The notes: generated from the sequence alone by a model not told the origin. A DNA stretch of 64,000 nt from Cristatella mucedo (GCA_009760855.2 WPIO01000190.1:130001-194000), one strand, 5' to 3'; positions 47,783-59,913 are shown, counted from the first letter of the stretch. Made by a program: numbers and translations.

Positions 47783-47945
47783 TATTCAAGAGCCTCTTTT
47801 ATATAGCGACAAAAGAGCCTTTACGGCTTTCACCACAGTAAAGCAACGGCATTAAAGGATCGCCCACCGCAGGATTCGAGCCCACGACTTCGGTCCCGTG
47901 GTCGTGAAAAGCAACCGCCTTACCTAGTGTGCCATTACGGCTCAC
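47783..47945 (-). mobile_element. SINE-1 copy 7
   Basis: Nearly complete reverse copy: GAGCCTTTACGGCTTTCACC, AAAGGATCGCCCACCGCAGG, a reversed B box (GGATTCGAGCCCACGAC) and CAACCGCCTTACCTAGTGTG. Confidence 0.92.
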
Positions 47946-47949
47946 CGAT

Positions 47950-49205
47950 GCATCTACCGGCGCTGTGTGCAAGTGCCAGGGCCAGGAGTTGCTCGCTCGC
48001 ACCGGCAGACAGCGGTGGTACTCATTCGACAGACTCGGAAGTACCCGAGAGGCATTTATGAGCAATCAGCATTGCACTGACATGAGTACAGGTGACGCTT
48101 GCCCTGGATTTTGACCTTGTGACCTTTCAATGAGTCTGCAATTCTTACCTTCCCCTGTCATCCGAGTGGCTCAGCGTTAGCGCTCAGCTCAAGAACTTTA
48201 ACTCTACGTAAACGTCGGTCTTGCTAATACTTGATCCCCTGATTCGCCAGCCGACTTTGTTCCATGGAATTAGGCTGAAGGCGAACTCTCCTTAGAGATG
48301 CAGCTTTCAATTGGCAATTCATTGGTGCTCGAGCGTCCTCAACAGCTCGTCTGCTGTGACCTCTTTCAGTTGCTGATTGGATTATACAAATGTAGCTCGA
48401 CAAGATAGCTTTATTGTTTGTGTGCGTGCGCTCGCTGTCTCGTGCGTGCACACGTGACAGGTGCACATGCAGGCATGTATGCAAGCACAGGCACGCCTCT
48501 TGTGTCCTCACAATTAGGGCCAGCTAAACTCCGGCTGACACTGAGAGCCAGCTCAGTGTGGCTCGTGGCTGCTGCTGCTTTGGTTCCCTTTTTGGCTGAG
48601 CTGCCAAAAGAGCTGCGCGAAGCTTTAGCTAATCGGCAAGGCCACTAGATCGACCTTGGATTGAAGAAATTCAGCTTTGGATGCTAAAGGAGGCTCCTAG
48701 ACTTTCTGCTCTGATCTACCAAGTTCGCCACGTCTTGGTGCCTTCGTACTCAACTGAACCACTAACCAATGTAGTGGCACACTCTAATGCCGTGACCTAG
48801 TTGGATGCTCTCAGTATTGACGAGTTACTCGCCCTTTCTTTCACTTGAATGTTGCTGCAATGCTGCAAGGCTTGCGTGTGCAGTAGAGCTCTGAGGTGGC
48901 AAGAAGTGGATTCGGCAGTTTTTGTGCAATGCAGCTGTATGTGTGTGCGCGCACGAGTGAATGTGTGTGTGTGTGTGCACGTGTGTATTCTGCTGCTGCT
49001 AATTCCGGCACTCAATTTGCATCGGCTTCGTCTTTGCTGGTGCTTGCTTTTGCAGCTGTTCTCGTGCTGCAATTGCGCAATCTCTTTTCTTCTCCACGCG
49101 GCTTTAGATTAGCACGGCTGACCGCCGATAGCCCAGCCGGTCACTGAAGCTTTTAAATCTGTCAGCATGCATTCTCCAGCCTAACAGTCGTCTAGTCAGC
49201 TTGGT
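47950..49205. other. FRMD4 intron 7 segment, nothing assigned
   Basis: No motif-bearing ORF. A short GT run lies at about 48961-48990. Confidence 0.4.
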
Positions 49206-49207
49206 CT

Positions 49208-49305
49208 GGTGAAGCTTTAATAATAATAATAATAATAATAATGCACTTGATAAAGCGCCTTCAGAAAACTCAATATCATTCTAGGCGCCTTACTTTTGAC
49301 ACAAA
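49208..49305 (-). mobile_element. LINE-A 3' tail, reverse orientation
   Basis: A TAA repeat then GCACTTGATAAAGCGCCTTC, AACTCAATATCATTCTAGGC and GCCTTAC, the reverse complement of the LINE-A tail. Confidence 0.85.
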
Positions 49306-50399
49306 TAAATCATGCAACACAGGAGATGGAGAGCCCCTTGCTGTTGCTGCTCGTTGGCAGCACGGCTGCAAGCCAGCCTGTGTGTTGCTGTGCACGCTTG
49401 CATGAAGTTAGACCGAGGGGCCTAGCTTCTTCAGCTAGGCGACCTTTGATGTCAAGCATCGTAGAGCTGATTAAAAATTCAATATTAAAAGAAACGCTCT
49501 GCGTGGTGACCATCAGTCGGGTCGTGGTTTGAGCTGCCGGGGTATGGTGCCAATGGGGCACCTTTAGCTATGACCAACGGGTTCGTTCGTGCGTGACTGC
49601 TGCACAATCAGTGAGTGCAGTCGGTGAGTGACTGATATTTTACCGACTGACCCATGTCGCAGGAGGAGGGGGCCCTGTGTGTCTGCCATCAATAAACAGT
49701 TCTGTAGCCAACTGCCTTACCGACGATCGGTCAGCTGTGATGCTAGATCGTAAAGTTGTGTTGCTGCAGAAGCGATGCCCCAACGAGAAAAGCTGTCTCG
49801 TAGGCTTGTGCTGCCTACGGAACGACTTAGTGATAGTGCGAGCAGCAGCCATCATTCTCATGTGCACACACTACGAGTGGTTGTAGTGTGCCGATCGTTC
49901 CTGCTGAGGGGGCTCATCAATGCTAGCGGCGATCAACTCATCGTTCGCTTTCGGAAAGACGACTTTTATGGAAAGCAGCTGGTAGCTCATAAAATGTGAC
50001 AGGCCAAGATCTATCCCTGGGGGTGACTTTTGTGAGATGCAATGTCCAGTGACAATTGTCGCGATCGGCTGATAGGCATCTGGGTGTCGTCAGCAGTGCC
50101 AAGTGTCGATAAAGCCATTAATGCTGATCATTGATGCAGCTGCAATTCAGTGCCAACCGCCAGTTGATGGCATGTTCCTTATCAATCAGAGGGAGGCAGC
50201 ATTAACTGCCATTCGGGGAATTTGCTGGCTGATGGCCATCGACTACCTGTGGCATACTGATAGGATGGGGGCGGACATTCTGTGTGGACTTGTGCTGTGC
50301 CTCCTTCCACGACTGCTGTCACACTTCTACGTCTGCTGCCAGCCTCGCAAGGCAGTCTCGGCATAGTGCTTAGTTCGGTCGATTGCTTTTCTGTGCCAG

Positions 50400-50476
50400 G
50401 TCTTCCCGTGGAAGCAACTGGAGAATCTATATTTCCGAGACAAGAGATTCTCCATCGAAGTGCAAGATCCTAAACG
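50400..50476 (+). CDS. FRMD4: FRMD4 coding exon 8
   Basis: Residues 248-272, F3 lobe. The acceptor is GCTTTTCTGTGCCAG and the donor GTGAGA, ending phase 2. VFPWKQLENLYFRDKRFSIE matches human IFQWRQLENLYFREKKFSVE. Confidence 0.95.
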
Positions 50477-50479
50477 GTG

Positions 50480-51300
50480 AGACTTGTACTGCACGCTGAA
50501 TTTGCCATATTGCTGGTAGCTTCCGCCGGATCATGCTCTGTGGCCTTCGAGTGGATCTGTATAATGGGTCATCTGAGATAGTACATTGGTGTGCTAGACT
50601 TTGACCTTCAGAAAATTGTCCATAATGCAAGCGACTGCCCAGTAGTGCTGACGTGGGCCTGATGGACCCACAGTCTGATGACCAAAGCAGTACTTAGCTA
50701 GCTTCGGGAGTGCATTCCTCGGGCACACTGACTGGCGTTCTCGTGTCATGTGCCCGTGCCCATGTCGCATGTCACGGAGCTTAGAGCTGCTCTTATTGCT
50801 CAAGTTTTATTATGTTCCTATCACGTCAGTATGTGAGGCATACTAGCCAAGGCGTGGGACGTGTTGTAGGCACTCGCTTTTAGCATGCCGTATGACATGT
50901 ATGTGTGCTCCCTTTCGAATTCCGGCCTTTCACGAAGTCAGGAGATCGGCTAGGCTGAGTACTAAGTCGCACGGTCTGTACGATGCATGCTACCTACCCT
51001 CAGAGCAGTGCAGTGTCGTGACTGAACTTCTGGTGCCTACCAGATAACTGACATTCAACTGAGCTCGACACTTTTTAGCTGATCTGCTGAAACCCTTTCA
51101 TTGCTCTCAACTTGTCACTCGAGGTGGTGAGCCTGGTTAGTTAAAATCACATCTTACACATTAATTCTTTTAAATGCACGGTCGTAAGATTCGATGTATC
51201 ATAGAAGATTACAACAGGTTATGATTAAAGCATGCCTGTCATTAACTGGCAACTTCCTTGAGATGACAGGCAGAGCTAAGCTGAGACAGAGAAGCAGGAA
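50480..51300. other. FRMD4 intron 8 segment, nothing assigned
   Basis: Only short motif-free ORFs. Confidence 0.4.
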
Positions 51301-51312
51301 CAGACAGATATA

Positions 51313-51313
51313 T

Positions 51314-51351
<38 letters not shown>
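51313..51351. repeat. (GA)n microsatellite
   Basis: About 18 GA units followed by a GT-rich stretch. Confidence 0.95.
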
Positions 51352-51352
<1 letters not shown>

Positions 51353-51569
51353 GATTGTGTCAATATGTGTATCAATGTCGGTCTGTGTTTGTGGATGTCT
51401 GTCTCTGTGTGTGTGAGTGCTTGTGTGTTTATTTGTGTGTCTCCTTGGGTGTGTCCATGTGTGCGGGCATGTGTCTGTGTGAGAAGAGAACTGATCTAAC
51501 CTGCTCAGTCATGCCCTGCTCTGCAGTGGCCACTGCAGAGGAGCATTAATGTGCTCTGAGTTAATGAGT

Positions 51570-51632
51570 AAACCACGGTTGTTGTTCAGCAGCTGCCTCG
51601 GCCAGCAGCCACCTGAACAACAACCGTGGTTT
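51570..51632. repeat. Perfect 20-bp inverted repeat with a 23-base loop
   Basis: Arms 51570-51589 (AAACCACGGTTGTTGTTCAG) and 51613-51632 are exact reverse complements. The loop (51590-51612) can add a GCTGC/GCAGC pairing. It is intronic, in FRMD4 intron 8. No terminal dinucleotide or flanking target duplication supports a MITE. Confidence 0.95.
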
Positions 51633-51899
51633 GTTCGTTGACTGCCATCATAGGGACCTGCTATCACGTGTATCACAGCGTACAGCAATTGCAGCCTTAG
51701 GTAGCTGTATATCATTGCACAGCTCACGACATGGCTGCCAGAATTTGCATGGATGGACGTTGTTTCTTTTGCCGGGCTGTGCTACGCTATCGCCTTACCT
51801 TTGTGGCTGGGCAGTTGTTTGTGTGGGGCTGTGCATCGTGAGGTTTTCGTTTTCTTCCGGTGGCCAGTTTCGTGGCATGCATCGTATTTGCCTACCACT

Positions 51900-52940
51900 T
51901 GTCTGTGCTACTGCTGCTACTGCTGCTGCTACTGCAGCTACCAGCGCAGGCGCTAGCCGCCGGTGCTTGTGTGCCGCGGTTGCAGAGGGCTTGCTTGCAG
52001 CTGTATTGCACGAGGCTCGCGATTTTTTGCTGCCAGCTTGTCTCGCACGGCTCGCACGGTTTCTTGAAGTGGTGCCACCACGGTGCCTCCTCTATCCACC
52101 TGCCCCTCCTCTTCGCCATTGTGTTGTAACGTCGTCGCGCCCGGTCGCTAACTCTTTCCCGCGCGTCTGCAGCGTTGTGCACGCGTTGAGCGGCTTCAAC
52201 CTGTACGAGGAGGCCTTGCGGGAGCCCGCAGAGGAGTATGACGATCTGTCTGACGCCATCTCTCACCCGACTACTCAGTAAGTGGTACATGTCCAACCCC
52301 CGAGTGGTGGCTCTAGCGGCACGGCTGAGAGGGAGGCTGTGGAAGGTGCCTGGCTCAAAGGCCGCCTCTCTCGCATCCAGCCTGCCTCCTGCCGTGTGCC
52401 ACAGCTGCCACCGTCTTCGGCGCGCAGACTCAGTGCTGCGGCCCCGCCGCCGGCGGCGGCAGTTGGATAGCTCTCATCTGCGGATCTAACAGCTGCAGGT
52501 CCATGCCGGCCCCGACCGCGGCTTCTTGCACCGCGAGGCTTCTCGCACCGCGGTGGCGGGCGCTTGCAGTGGCTCGGCATACACGCCCTGGCGTGGCCGT
52601 CCTCTGCGCTAGAGCAGCCCTCTCGCTGCCACTCTGCCTTGTAGGCAGTCGACGCCGCAGCTTCAGCGGATATTGAGTCTCGTTTGCTCTTGTTGGTAGA
52701 TGGCCGCCATGTGCTGTCGTGTCGCGCATGGCAGCAAGCGTGGCTGGCAGATGAAATGTTCGCTGTCTTTTCCGTGGGCACCGTGCCGTGGCCTGTCTCT
52801 GCTGCCGTGTTCACTTGTGAGTGCAGACAATGCTGACAGTGCACAGACTCACTAGAAGCAACTGTCCTCAGCTATTGGGCGGGTGGCCTGCCATAATGAC
52901 CACAACCTGTCGTGCTAGTGATTGAGCGTGCCGACACCCC
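51900..52940. other. GC-rich FRMD4 intron 8 segment, nothing assigned
   Basis: Long overlapping ORFs on both strands come from GC content and CTG runs (51908-51946). I could not assign any of them to FRMD4 or another gene. A poly-C run lies at 52937-52955. Confidence 0.4.
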
Positions 52941-53503
52941 CCCCCCCCCCCCCCCGTTGCCTGAGGCTGCAGCACTGGTTCTGTTCGACTCGCTGGCGAT
53001 CAGGTGCCCGTCGCCCGCGTGCCCCTGGCAAGATCACTCTCGGCACCTGGATGTCTTCTTCTCCGGCACAATGGTTGCGCAAACCGCCGTGCATTGAGCA
53101 GATTCGCTGCGTGGATGCGCAGCAGCAGCAGCAGGCGGCTGGTGCTTCCGGTTTGCACGTACAGCAGCCAGCCTTGTGAATGTGGATGAGCCCTCCAACC
53201 AACCACACAGCTCGCACCAGTCGTGCGACTCACCTGTGGCTGGTAGTCCTTGAGCCCTTGTCCCAATGAGCCTCTGCTGGCACCGGCTGTCCGGGCATCA
53301 TCACTGGCCCTGGCACCAGTGTGCTAACCTGTCATCTAGGCAGTGGCAACTCGAGAGGGAAATAAATCCTCGGCTGCAGCCTCCTGCCCCAAGCAGCTCG
53401 GCTGGCTGACATCATTGCTGGGCAAGCGTGGCCATCCGCTTGCCACTGCCATGGTGGCTGGCCGCTGCCGGTCACGTGTGCACCGAAGCGCTCTCCGTTC
53501 AAG

Positions 53504-53645
53504 GATCTCGGTGAGCCGACGAACGTTCGGACCCAGCAACGTGACCGTGTGCGCCTGGTTCGCCAGCAAGCCGCAGCTGACCAAGTGCATCTGGTCCATG
53601 GCCGTCTGTCAGCACCAGTTCTACTTGGACCGGCGGCAGAGCAAG
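53504..53645 (+). CDS. FRMD4: FRMD4 coding exon 9, end of FERM domain
   Basis: Residues 273-320, end of F3. The acceptor is CTCTCCGTTCAAG and the weak donor GTCAGA, phase 0. SRRTFGPSNVTVCAWFASKP and SMAVCQHQFYLDRRQSK match human TRRTFGHSGIAVHTWYACPA and AMAISQHQFYLDRKQSK. If the donor were skipped, the frame would stop at 53739-53741. Splicing to an unlocated exon is more likely, since FRMD4 proteins continue for hundreds of residues. Confidence 0.92.
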
Positions 53646-55730
53646 GTCAGAGAGCAAGCCCTCTCTACTGCAAGCAAGCAGCCGGACGACGTCAGGTCCC
53701 TGCAGCCTGACGTCGTCGTCCTGCGGCTCCTGTGCCTGTGACAGCGGCCGGCGCTTCGACGGTCCGGGCTGCAAAGACCTGACTCACGCAGACCGAGCGC
53801 GCCTGCCGAGGTGTTTGTTGGCAGATCACCCCACAGGCACGCACGCACAGTCGCTGCAGGCCACCTGTGGCGACTCGGCAGGGAGCTCGGCAAGGCTTGG
53901 AGCCACCTTCTGATGGGCATGAGAAGGCGGCTCTTGGTCACAGCTGCTCCCGTGCTCCGATCGCTTTCTCCTCTGGCGCTGCCTTCTGGTGTGCATCAGA
54001 ATTCTGACCGAATCAGAATCTTGTGATGCATGCATCATCGCTGCCTGCTTGCCCTCGTAGTTATTTTACTGACAGTCTTGAAAGAAACAGAGGGGTGAAA
54101 AGGTAGGAGCTGCAGATGCCTGAAGCTTGATGCATGCCGGGGGGGGGGGGCAGTACTGGTGGTGCTAGGTGCTGGTAGTGCTAGGCCGGCTAATGTACAG
54201 GTACTGGCCGAGAGCAACTGCTACTGCTATCATTTCGTGTATTAGCTCGTTGGCTCGGTGTGGGGGGGGGCCCTCCACCACCTCCACCACTCTGGCTAAC
54301 CCAGCTGTTTCTTCTCCCTTTTATTTATTTTACCGGTTCAGTCCGGTTCCAGCTCTTGCTTCCGGGCTGTGAGTCAGCAGGCTGCCCTCCACCCACCCTT
54401 CTGCCGGCTATCTGCTGTATGAGTCATCACTCCCACTGTCGGCTTGAGAGTGCCCTGTTGCTGGTGCTGCTAAGGGCCACGCTTAACCAGCTCGATTGTG
54501 ATATGCTTTTTCCTCTGCTGAATGGATGGACGGCACAGCCAGAGGCCTACCGAAGGCAGGGTGGCTGGCGGCAGGCAGGGAGCGCATGTCCCCTAGGCGA
54601 CTGGATCAGGGGCCTTTCGAATGGGGCACCTAATACTGGGCGCCTAATACTTGATAATGGGTGCCATCTGTGTAGTTCGTCCCCAGGCGCACAATATCCT
54701 TGGAACGCTGCCCGCCCAAATTGTGGACGAGCGGCGCGGCCGGCTGCCCGACCTCGAATTAGATTCGATTCTGCCTTCTTCACCGTAGCAGGCCCTTCGG
54801 GCCGTTTGGTGCAGCTGTCATCGCTCGTGAGCAAGTGACCAGAGTTGTTCCTCCTGTTCCTGTGAGCCACAGGGGATGGGATGGGTTGCGGTCAGCAGCC
54901 AAAATGCAACGTGGCTGCTTCCTGCTGGCAGCTGCAGCCGTGCATGTGCATCTAGATCGTGGGAAACTATAAGAGCGCCCCTCCTGTGTGTGCCAGCGAG
55001 CCGGCGCCAATTCCCCTTCACCCTTGGTCATGAGTCCGAACCTCGTTTGAACCCAGCGAGTTTAAATCTCGATCTCGCTGCTGCAGTGCTGGGTGTAGAC
55101 GTGGGTGAAGTGCCTGCGACTGGTGGTGGCTTTGGGGGTGAGGGTGGTCGACCGATGTAGAAGCCCTGGGAAGTTGCTCTTTTAAATTGTGAACGAAATC
55201 ATCTTGAATCCTTGGGGTGGCCACTGCCGAAGACTCGTTTTAAAACCTACGGCTTCGTGCAGCTTTGTTTCAAAGTGTCACCTGTGCAAAAACCATTCCA
55301 TTTTCCAACACGCTACCAATGCAAAACACACCACCGGCAAAGTAAAATATTTTCTCTTAGAAATTAATTTAGAGTTTGGTTGGTTACCCTCTCTCAGCCA
55401 GTTATGGACTGGCCTATAGTCAGTCACCGGGCGTTAATCCATCCGAGAATATGAAGGATTAAGGGAAGCAATTGCTATGGCAGCTGGCTGTTTGCATCAC
55501 GTGGTGCAGCTTTTTTTCACTTGCACCGAGGCTGTACTATCATCATAATGACCGATGTTTTCGAGCACTTGATCGGCACGATGCCTCGGCAAGTCTGGCA
55601 GACCGAGGCAAAAAAGGAAGTTGCAAAATTGCTTTTTCGTATTTCAACCAGTGCCCATAATTTTTGTCACAGCAATGCTCGATGTTTACTCAAAATGCAG
55701 ATGAATAGGTAGCCATTGTGGCCTCTGTTC
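53646..55730. other. Probable FRMD4 intron 9, no exon recognised
   Basis: I looked for the next FRMD4 landmarks (an ARSLSEIA-like segment and the coiled coil ending in an LREAELTG-like block) and did not find them. G runs lie at about 54139 and 54261. Confidence 0.4.
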
Positions 55731-55732
55731 CA

Positions 55733-55897
55733 GCTAAACTAGCTGATTCAACAGCCTTTTTTAAAGCGACAGGAGAGCCTATACGGCTGTCGCCACTGCT
55801 TTGCAGCTGCAATAAAGGATCGCCCACCGCCATTCGAACCCACGACCTCGAGACCGAGGTCGTGAAAAGCAACCGCCTTACCTAGTGTGCTATCATA
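55733..55897 (-). mobile_element. SINE-1 copy 8
   Basis: Nearly complete reverse copy: CTAGCTGATTCAACAGCCTT, AATAAAGGATCGCCCACCGC, a reversed B-box region (ATTCGAACCCACGACC) and CAACCGCCTTACCTAGTGTG. Confidence 0.92.
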
Positions 55898-56159
55898 CAA
55901 AAATACCTTTGCATTTGTGTGCATCTTGGTTCTGAGCTAAGAAAAAATAGACTAGATTCGTTGAATATAATTAATTCGCCCTTCGAGGTTATAATGCCAT
56001 AGTATAATGTGTTCAGACCAAAGGTTCGCTTTGCAGATCCGATTGGCGACTCTGCTCTGCCTAGGCCCCTGTAGTTTCTTTCTAACGGGCGACACGCCGC
56101 ACCAGGTCAGGCACTCGCCAACCTTTTCCGTACGCATATGGCAGTTGCTCGCTTGTCGA

Positions 56160-56276
56160 TAGCTGCTTGCTCGTTCCAGGCGGCGGCAACTGCCGCGCAG
56201 GATGGCAGCACTGCTGGCAAGTAGGGGATGCCCCCCCCCCCCCGGCGGCCCATGATGTGAGCGAAGCTCGCGAGCC
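56160..56276 (+). repeat. Dispersed direct repeat, copy 1
   Basis: GCTGCTTGCTCGTTCCAGGC, AGGATGGCAGCACTGCTGGC, AAGTAGGGGATG and GAAGCTCGCGAG are shared with copy 2. A C run at about 56231-56243 interrupts it. Confidence 0.75.
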
Positions 56277-57080
56277 TAGCAGCGACAAGAGGGCAGCGCG
56301 AGTTTGTCGTTGACCTTTATGGCCCTTTGCGGCGATTGGCTCCGTGTCTCCTCAGCCACGATGAGATTGTTTCAGCCGACCGGCTGTGAAATATGCTCGT
56401 TTGCAGCAGCCTGTCCAGTGGGCAGCTGGGCAGGGCTGCTTGCTGGGCGGTGCTGGGCTGGGCGACCCTGTCGTGCAACCGTGACCGGGCACCTCGTGAC
56501 GGGCTGGCATTTGGGAGTTTTTCCAACAGCCTGGCTGACATTTCAGCTGAGATCACCCCTCCCCCAGCCTCACACGTCCATCCACTGTCATCGATGCCTG
56601 ATCTCAGCCGCCAGCACACCACCTTGGCTGGCTGCCCTCCACAGTGCTCTTGATGCTCCTATCGACTTGCCTAGAATCGCCACGTGCTGCCCATGCACGG
56701 AGGCATGCATGCCAGCCCAGTCAGTCACTCAGTCGGTCCTTACATCCATCACCAGTCGCGACTTCTCAGTACCCAGTGCCCCCTGCTGCTGCCAGTCATG
56801 AGTATTAATCTGACTGGGCGGATTACCACTATTAGTGGTCCGATCAATCAGTGAACATGCATACACCGGCTGCTAGCTGGGATCCTAAGAATCTTCATCC
56901 TACTTTCAAAGCCAGAGTCGCCTGCCCGTCAGCCGTGACAGGTTTGCAGCCTGCCGCCTGCAGCAGCCAGCAGTGGCCAGTGACGGGTGACCACGGCAAC
57001 AGCCTCAGCCTCGCGTCGCAGTCCGGCCTCGGCTCCAGCCGAGGATCCGATCTCGAGCATGGCCCGCCCAAGCAGCAACT

Positions 57081-57145
57081 TTGCAGCGGCACGGTACACT
57101 CGGCTCCGAGCGCTCCGCTGCAGCCGAGTGTACCGTGCACTGCAA
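57081..57145. repeat. Inverted repeat, 17-bp perfect core extended to about 25 bp
   Basis: The perfect core arms are 57089-57105 (GCACGGTACACTCGGCT) and 57122-57138. TTGCAG and CTGCAA pair outside it. The 16-base loop contains GAGCGCTC. Weaker complementarity extends further on both sides. Confidence 0.9.
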
Positions 57146-57401
57146 CCGCTCGAATCGCCGGATCGGGCTTCGTAGTCGCGATGGACCAGCATTGTGCTGC
57201 CGTCTCGTTCCGAGCGTCGCCTCGCTGCGATCGCCAGCGATGGGCGCGGCTTTTTCTTCCGGTGGCGATATCGTGGCCACATGTGGACCAGGCGCTGCCT
57301 CCTGCGCTTGGAAGAGGTGCTTCTTTACACATTCTCTTTTAGCAGCAGCAGCTGCTGCTGCTGCTGCTGCAGCAGCCCTTGGGCAACCGCCTCAGGTGAG
57401 C

Positions 57402-57435
57402 AGCAGCAAGCGACCGGCGCCGGTCGCTTGCTGCT
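57402..57435. repeat. Perfect 34-bp palindrome, no loop
   Basis: AGCAGCAAGCGACCGGC is followed directly by its reverse complement. It abuts copy 2 of the dispersed repeat. Confidence 0.95.
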
Positions 57436-57533
57436 TGCTCCTTCCAGGCGGCAGCAACGATCGCGCAAGATGGCAGCGCTACCGACAAGTAGGGGATTCG
57501 CTCAGGCTGATGTGATGAGAGCGAGGCTCGCGA
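57430..57533 (+). repeat. Dispersed direct repeat, copy 2
   Basis: GCTGCTTGCTCCTTCCAGGC, AAGATGGCAGCGCTACCGAC, AAGTAGGGGATT and CGAGGCTCGCGAG correspond to copy 1, 1.27 kb upstream. Confidence 0.75.
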
Positions 57534-57984
57534 GGGGGCGACTAGCGTGCGGCGCCCCTGATGGGCACAGCCGAGGTGGCGCGGGCTGGCATGTGATGCG
57601 CCACACTCTGCCCTCCGTGCGCGGACTGTTTGCTCTACAACGGCTCCATTGACCGGCTGCGTATTGTGCTTGACAAGTTGCCTGCCTGGGTGCGTCGTTG
57701 AGTACCAACTGTAGGCACGATCAGATACGCTCGAACCACTGGGTAGTGGCTTTTTGAAACGAACTACCCCTGGCCCATAGGCAGGCGTTCGCTGGTGCAG
57801 GCATTGCGAAAGAGCAGTCAGCGATGGAATGTACAAGCAATGTAGTCTCATTTGTTGATCTAGTTGACGGTGTTTTGCCCTGTTGATGCAATACTACCTC
57901 AGCAAGGTCATCCACTCCCTCCCTCCTTTCAATAAGGCACGTGTGAGCACGTGTGATGCTGACTGGCTCTTGCATAGTGGGAGA

Positions 57985-58150
57985 ACAAGTTCAGCTGATT
58001 CAACAGCCTAATTTGTATAGCCGCAGAAGAGCCTTGATGGCTATGGCCGCCGCTTGCAGTCGGCAAGAAAGGATCGACCTCTTCAGGACTCGAACCCACG
58101 ACCAGGGTCGTGAAGAGCGAGAACCTTACCCCTGGGCTAAGACCCAAGGG
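57985..58150 (-). mobile_element. SINE-1 copy 9, TAGCCCAGGGGT subfamily
   Basis: Read on the minus strand: TTAGCCCAGGGGTAAGG (good A box), GTGGGTTCGAGTCCTG (good B box), GGCCATAGCCATCAAGGCTC and the end GGCTGTTGAATCAGCTGAA. Confidence 0.9.
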
Positions 58151-58485
58151 CGAATTTCCCTGTCAGATTGTTGACTTACACGGGTCCTTCAGTAATATCT
58201 GTCCCTTGAACCGGCAGTGGCTGCAATGCCACACAGGTAGAAGTCTTGCTCACATTTCCGATCGGCTTTCGCCTGCTCTTCGTCATCCCCGACGATGCTG
58301 CTAGCATGAAGGCACTATGGCAAAGAGTAAGTCTGAAGAGCTTAAAATAATGCAATCGATGTCTCTGAGGAAGCACTTGCCCGTGGCCCCTTTCAGCCAC
58401 TTGCAAAGATGAGAAATGCTGCAGCGTGCCCTCGGGTCGCTAGCTACGTTTAACCAGCCGCCGGTTGGGGTGGATTATATGTAAT

Positions 58486-58487
<2 letters not shown>

Positions 58488-58522
<35 letters not shown>

Positions 58523-58670
58523 CATAGAACTTAATCTCCTTTCAGGTGCTTTGCTTATGCCACTGGGGGGGGGGGCTCGAGCCCAAGACCTCGGTCATCA
58601 AATATAGTCTCCTCTTGACCTTGGGCAGGGCTAGCACCTTAACTGCTGGGCCAAGATTGAGGCTGGTGAT
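58488..58670 (-). mobile_element. SINE-2 copy 4 next to a (TG)n run
   Basis: Minus strand: TTGGCCCAGCAGTTAAGGTG (A box), TTGGGCTCGAGCCC (B box), then AAAGCACCTGAAAGGAGATT and AAGTTCTATGCGCG, where the LINE-like tail is replaced by a CA repeat (58488-58517). Confidence 0.8.
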
Positions 58671-59486
58671 AAGAGCTGCTCTCAGCAGCTGGTGAGCTAG
58701 CTGCCAGTGCACTAGCACCCTGTGTGGCTCCTTCTCTCCCATCTCTCCCGAGCCAGCTTCCGGATCCTCTGACCCCAAGGCTGATGTCGATCGGGTGTAA
58801 GCCTAGGTTCGTTTGTAAGTAGGCTCAGATCGCTGCAGTTCTTCAGCTAGCTGCTGCACCTGTTCAGCTGCATCACTTTAACACTGGCTCGGCTTTGGTA
58901 GTCTCAGACGTTGCATTTTCTGGTGAGTGTGGGATTACATGCCCCCTGACTGGGATTCTTGACCTACACCGGAGCTTGTTATTGGACGGCACGGCAGAGA
59001 GGGAGGAGCTAGCAGCCGAATCGCGGCTAGGATGACTAGACAGCCAACGGCAGTGGTAGTCAATTAGCCGAGTGAACCGTGCAGCACACTCATCGGAGCT
59101 TTGCCGGGCTGCTGCCGGAAGCAGGGGTTTATCACATACAGGACGCTGCTGCAGTTCACTGCGTCATGCTCTATGAGGTCAGCCCTTGTACTGGCTATAC
59201 AAGCCGCGATGGCCTGCCGATGAGGATGTACAAGCCTGGTGTGAGCTGTGCCGATCACCGGCAGATCGACTCGGTAGGTGCAGCCAGATTGTGAGCTAAC
59301 CAGCCCGTGTGCCTGGAATGTGAGGCCACGGCCATGTAAGCCTGTCCTCTCTGCTCCCGCGTTAGTATCAGCCACTACCACAGTTATCGCTGCTTTCCTT
59401 AGTGGATTCCCTCTGTGTGGGGCATGCTTGCACAGAACATTGCTGCTGGTGCTCCGCCTTGACCCCATTCGACAGGTGTTTTTCCG

Positions 59487-59487
<1 letters not shown>

Positions 59488-59546
<59 letters not shown>

Positions 59547-59556
59547 TGTGTGTGTC
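59488..59556. repeat. (TG)n microsatellite
   Basis: About 33 TG units, slightly interrupted. Confidence 0.97.
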
Positions 59557-59859
59557 TCACAGTATGCTTGCGGCTGGCTTGACTTGCCTCTTGGTAGGCC
59601 AGATCTCGACAGGCTGTGCGTTTAAATCGTCCAGCTTCTTAGGTGGCAGCCTCAAATGCCTGTTGCCGTCCTGCAGGCATCGGTACATGCATCGGCTGGC
59701 AGGGAGCAGCTTTATGGCAGCCTGTCTACAGTGGAGAGCTTAGAATGCTGACCAATCGCTGGCTGCTGGCTTGCTTTGCTTGCTTGCTGTGAGTCTGTTT
59801 GCTTAGGATTGATTCTGTTTGCCCGTGCCTGACTTGAGTTTAGTGTGTCGGCTTGCCCA

Positions 59860-59871
59860 CACACACACACT

Positions 59872-59906
<35 letters not shown>

Positions 59907-59913
59907 TCTCTCT

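Noticed and set aside
53646-53741. FRMD4 terminating by read-through after exon 9
   Set aside because: The frame would add about 30 residues without similarity. FRMD4 proteins continue well past the FERM domain and the exon ends at the conserved QSK position.
58268-58330. Small exon reading SMKALWQR with a perfect GTAAGT donor, as a possible start of the FRMD4 coiled coil
   Set aside because: No acceptor gives the required phase, and the match is too short.
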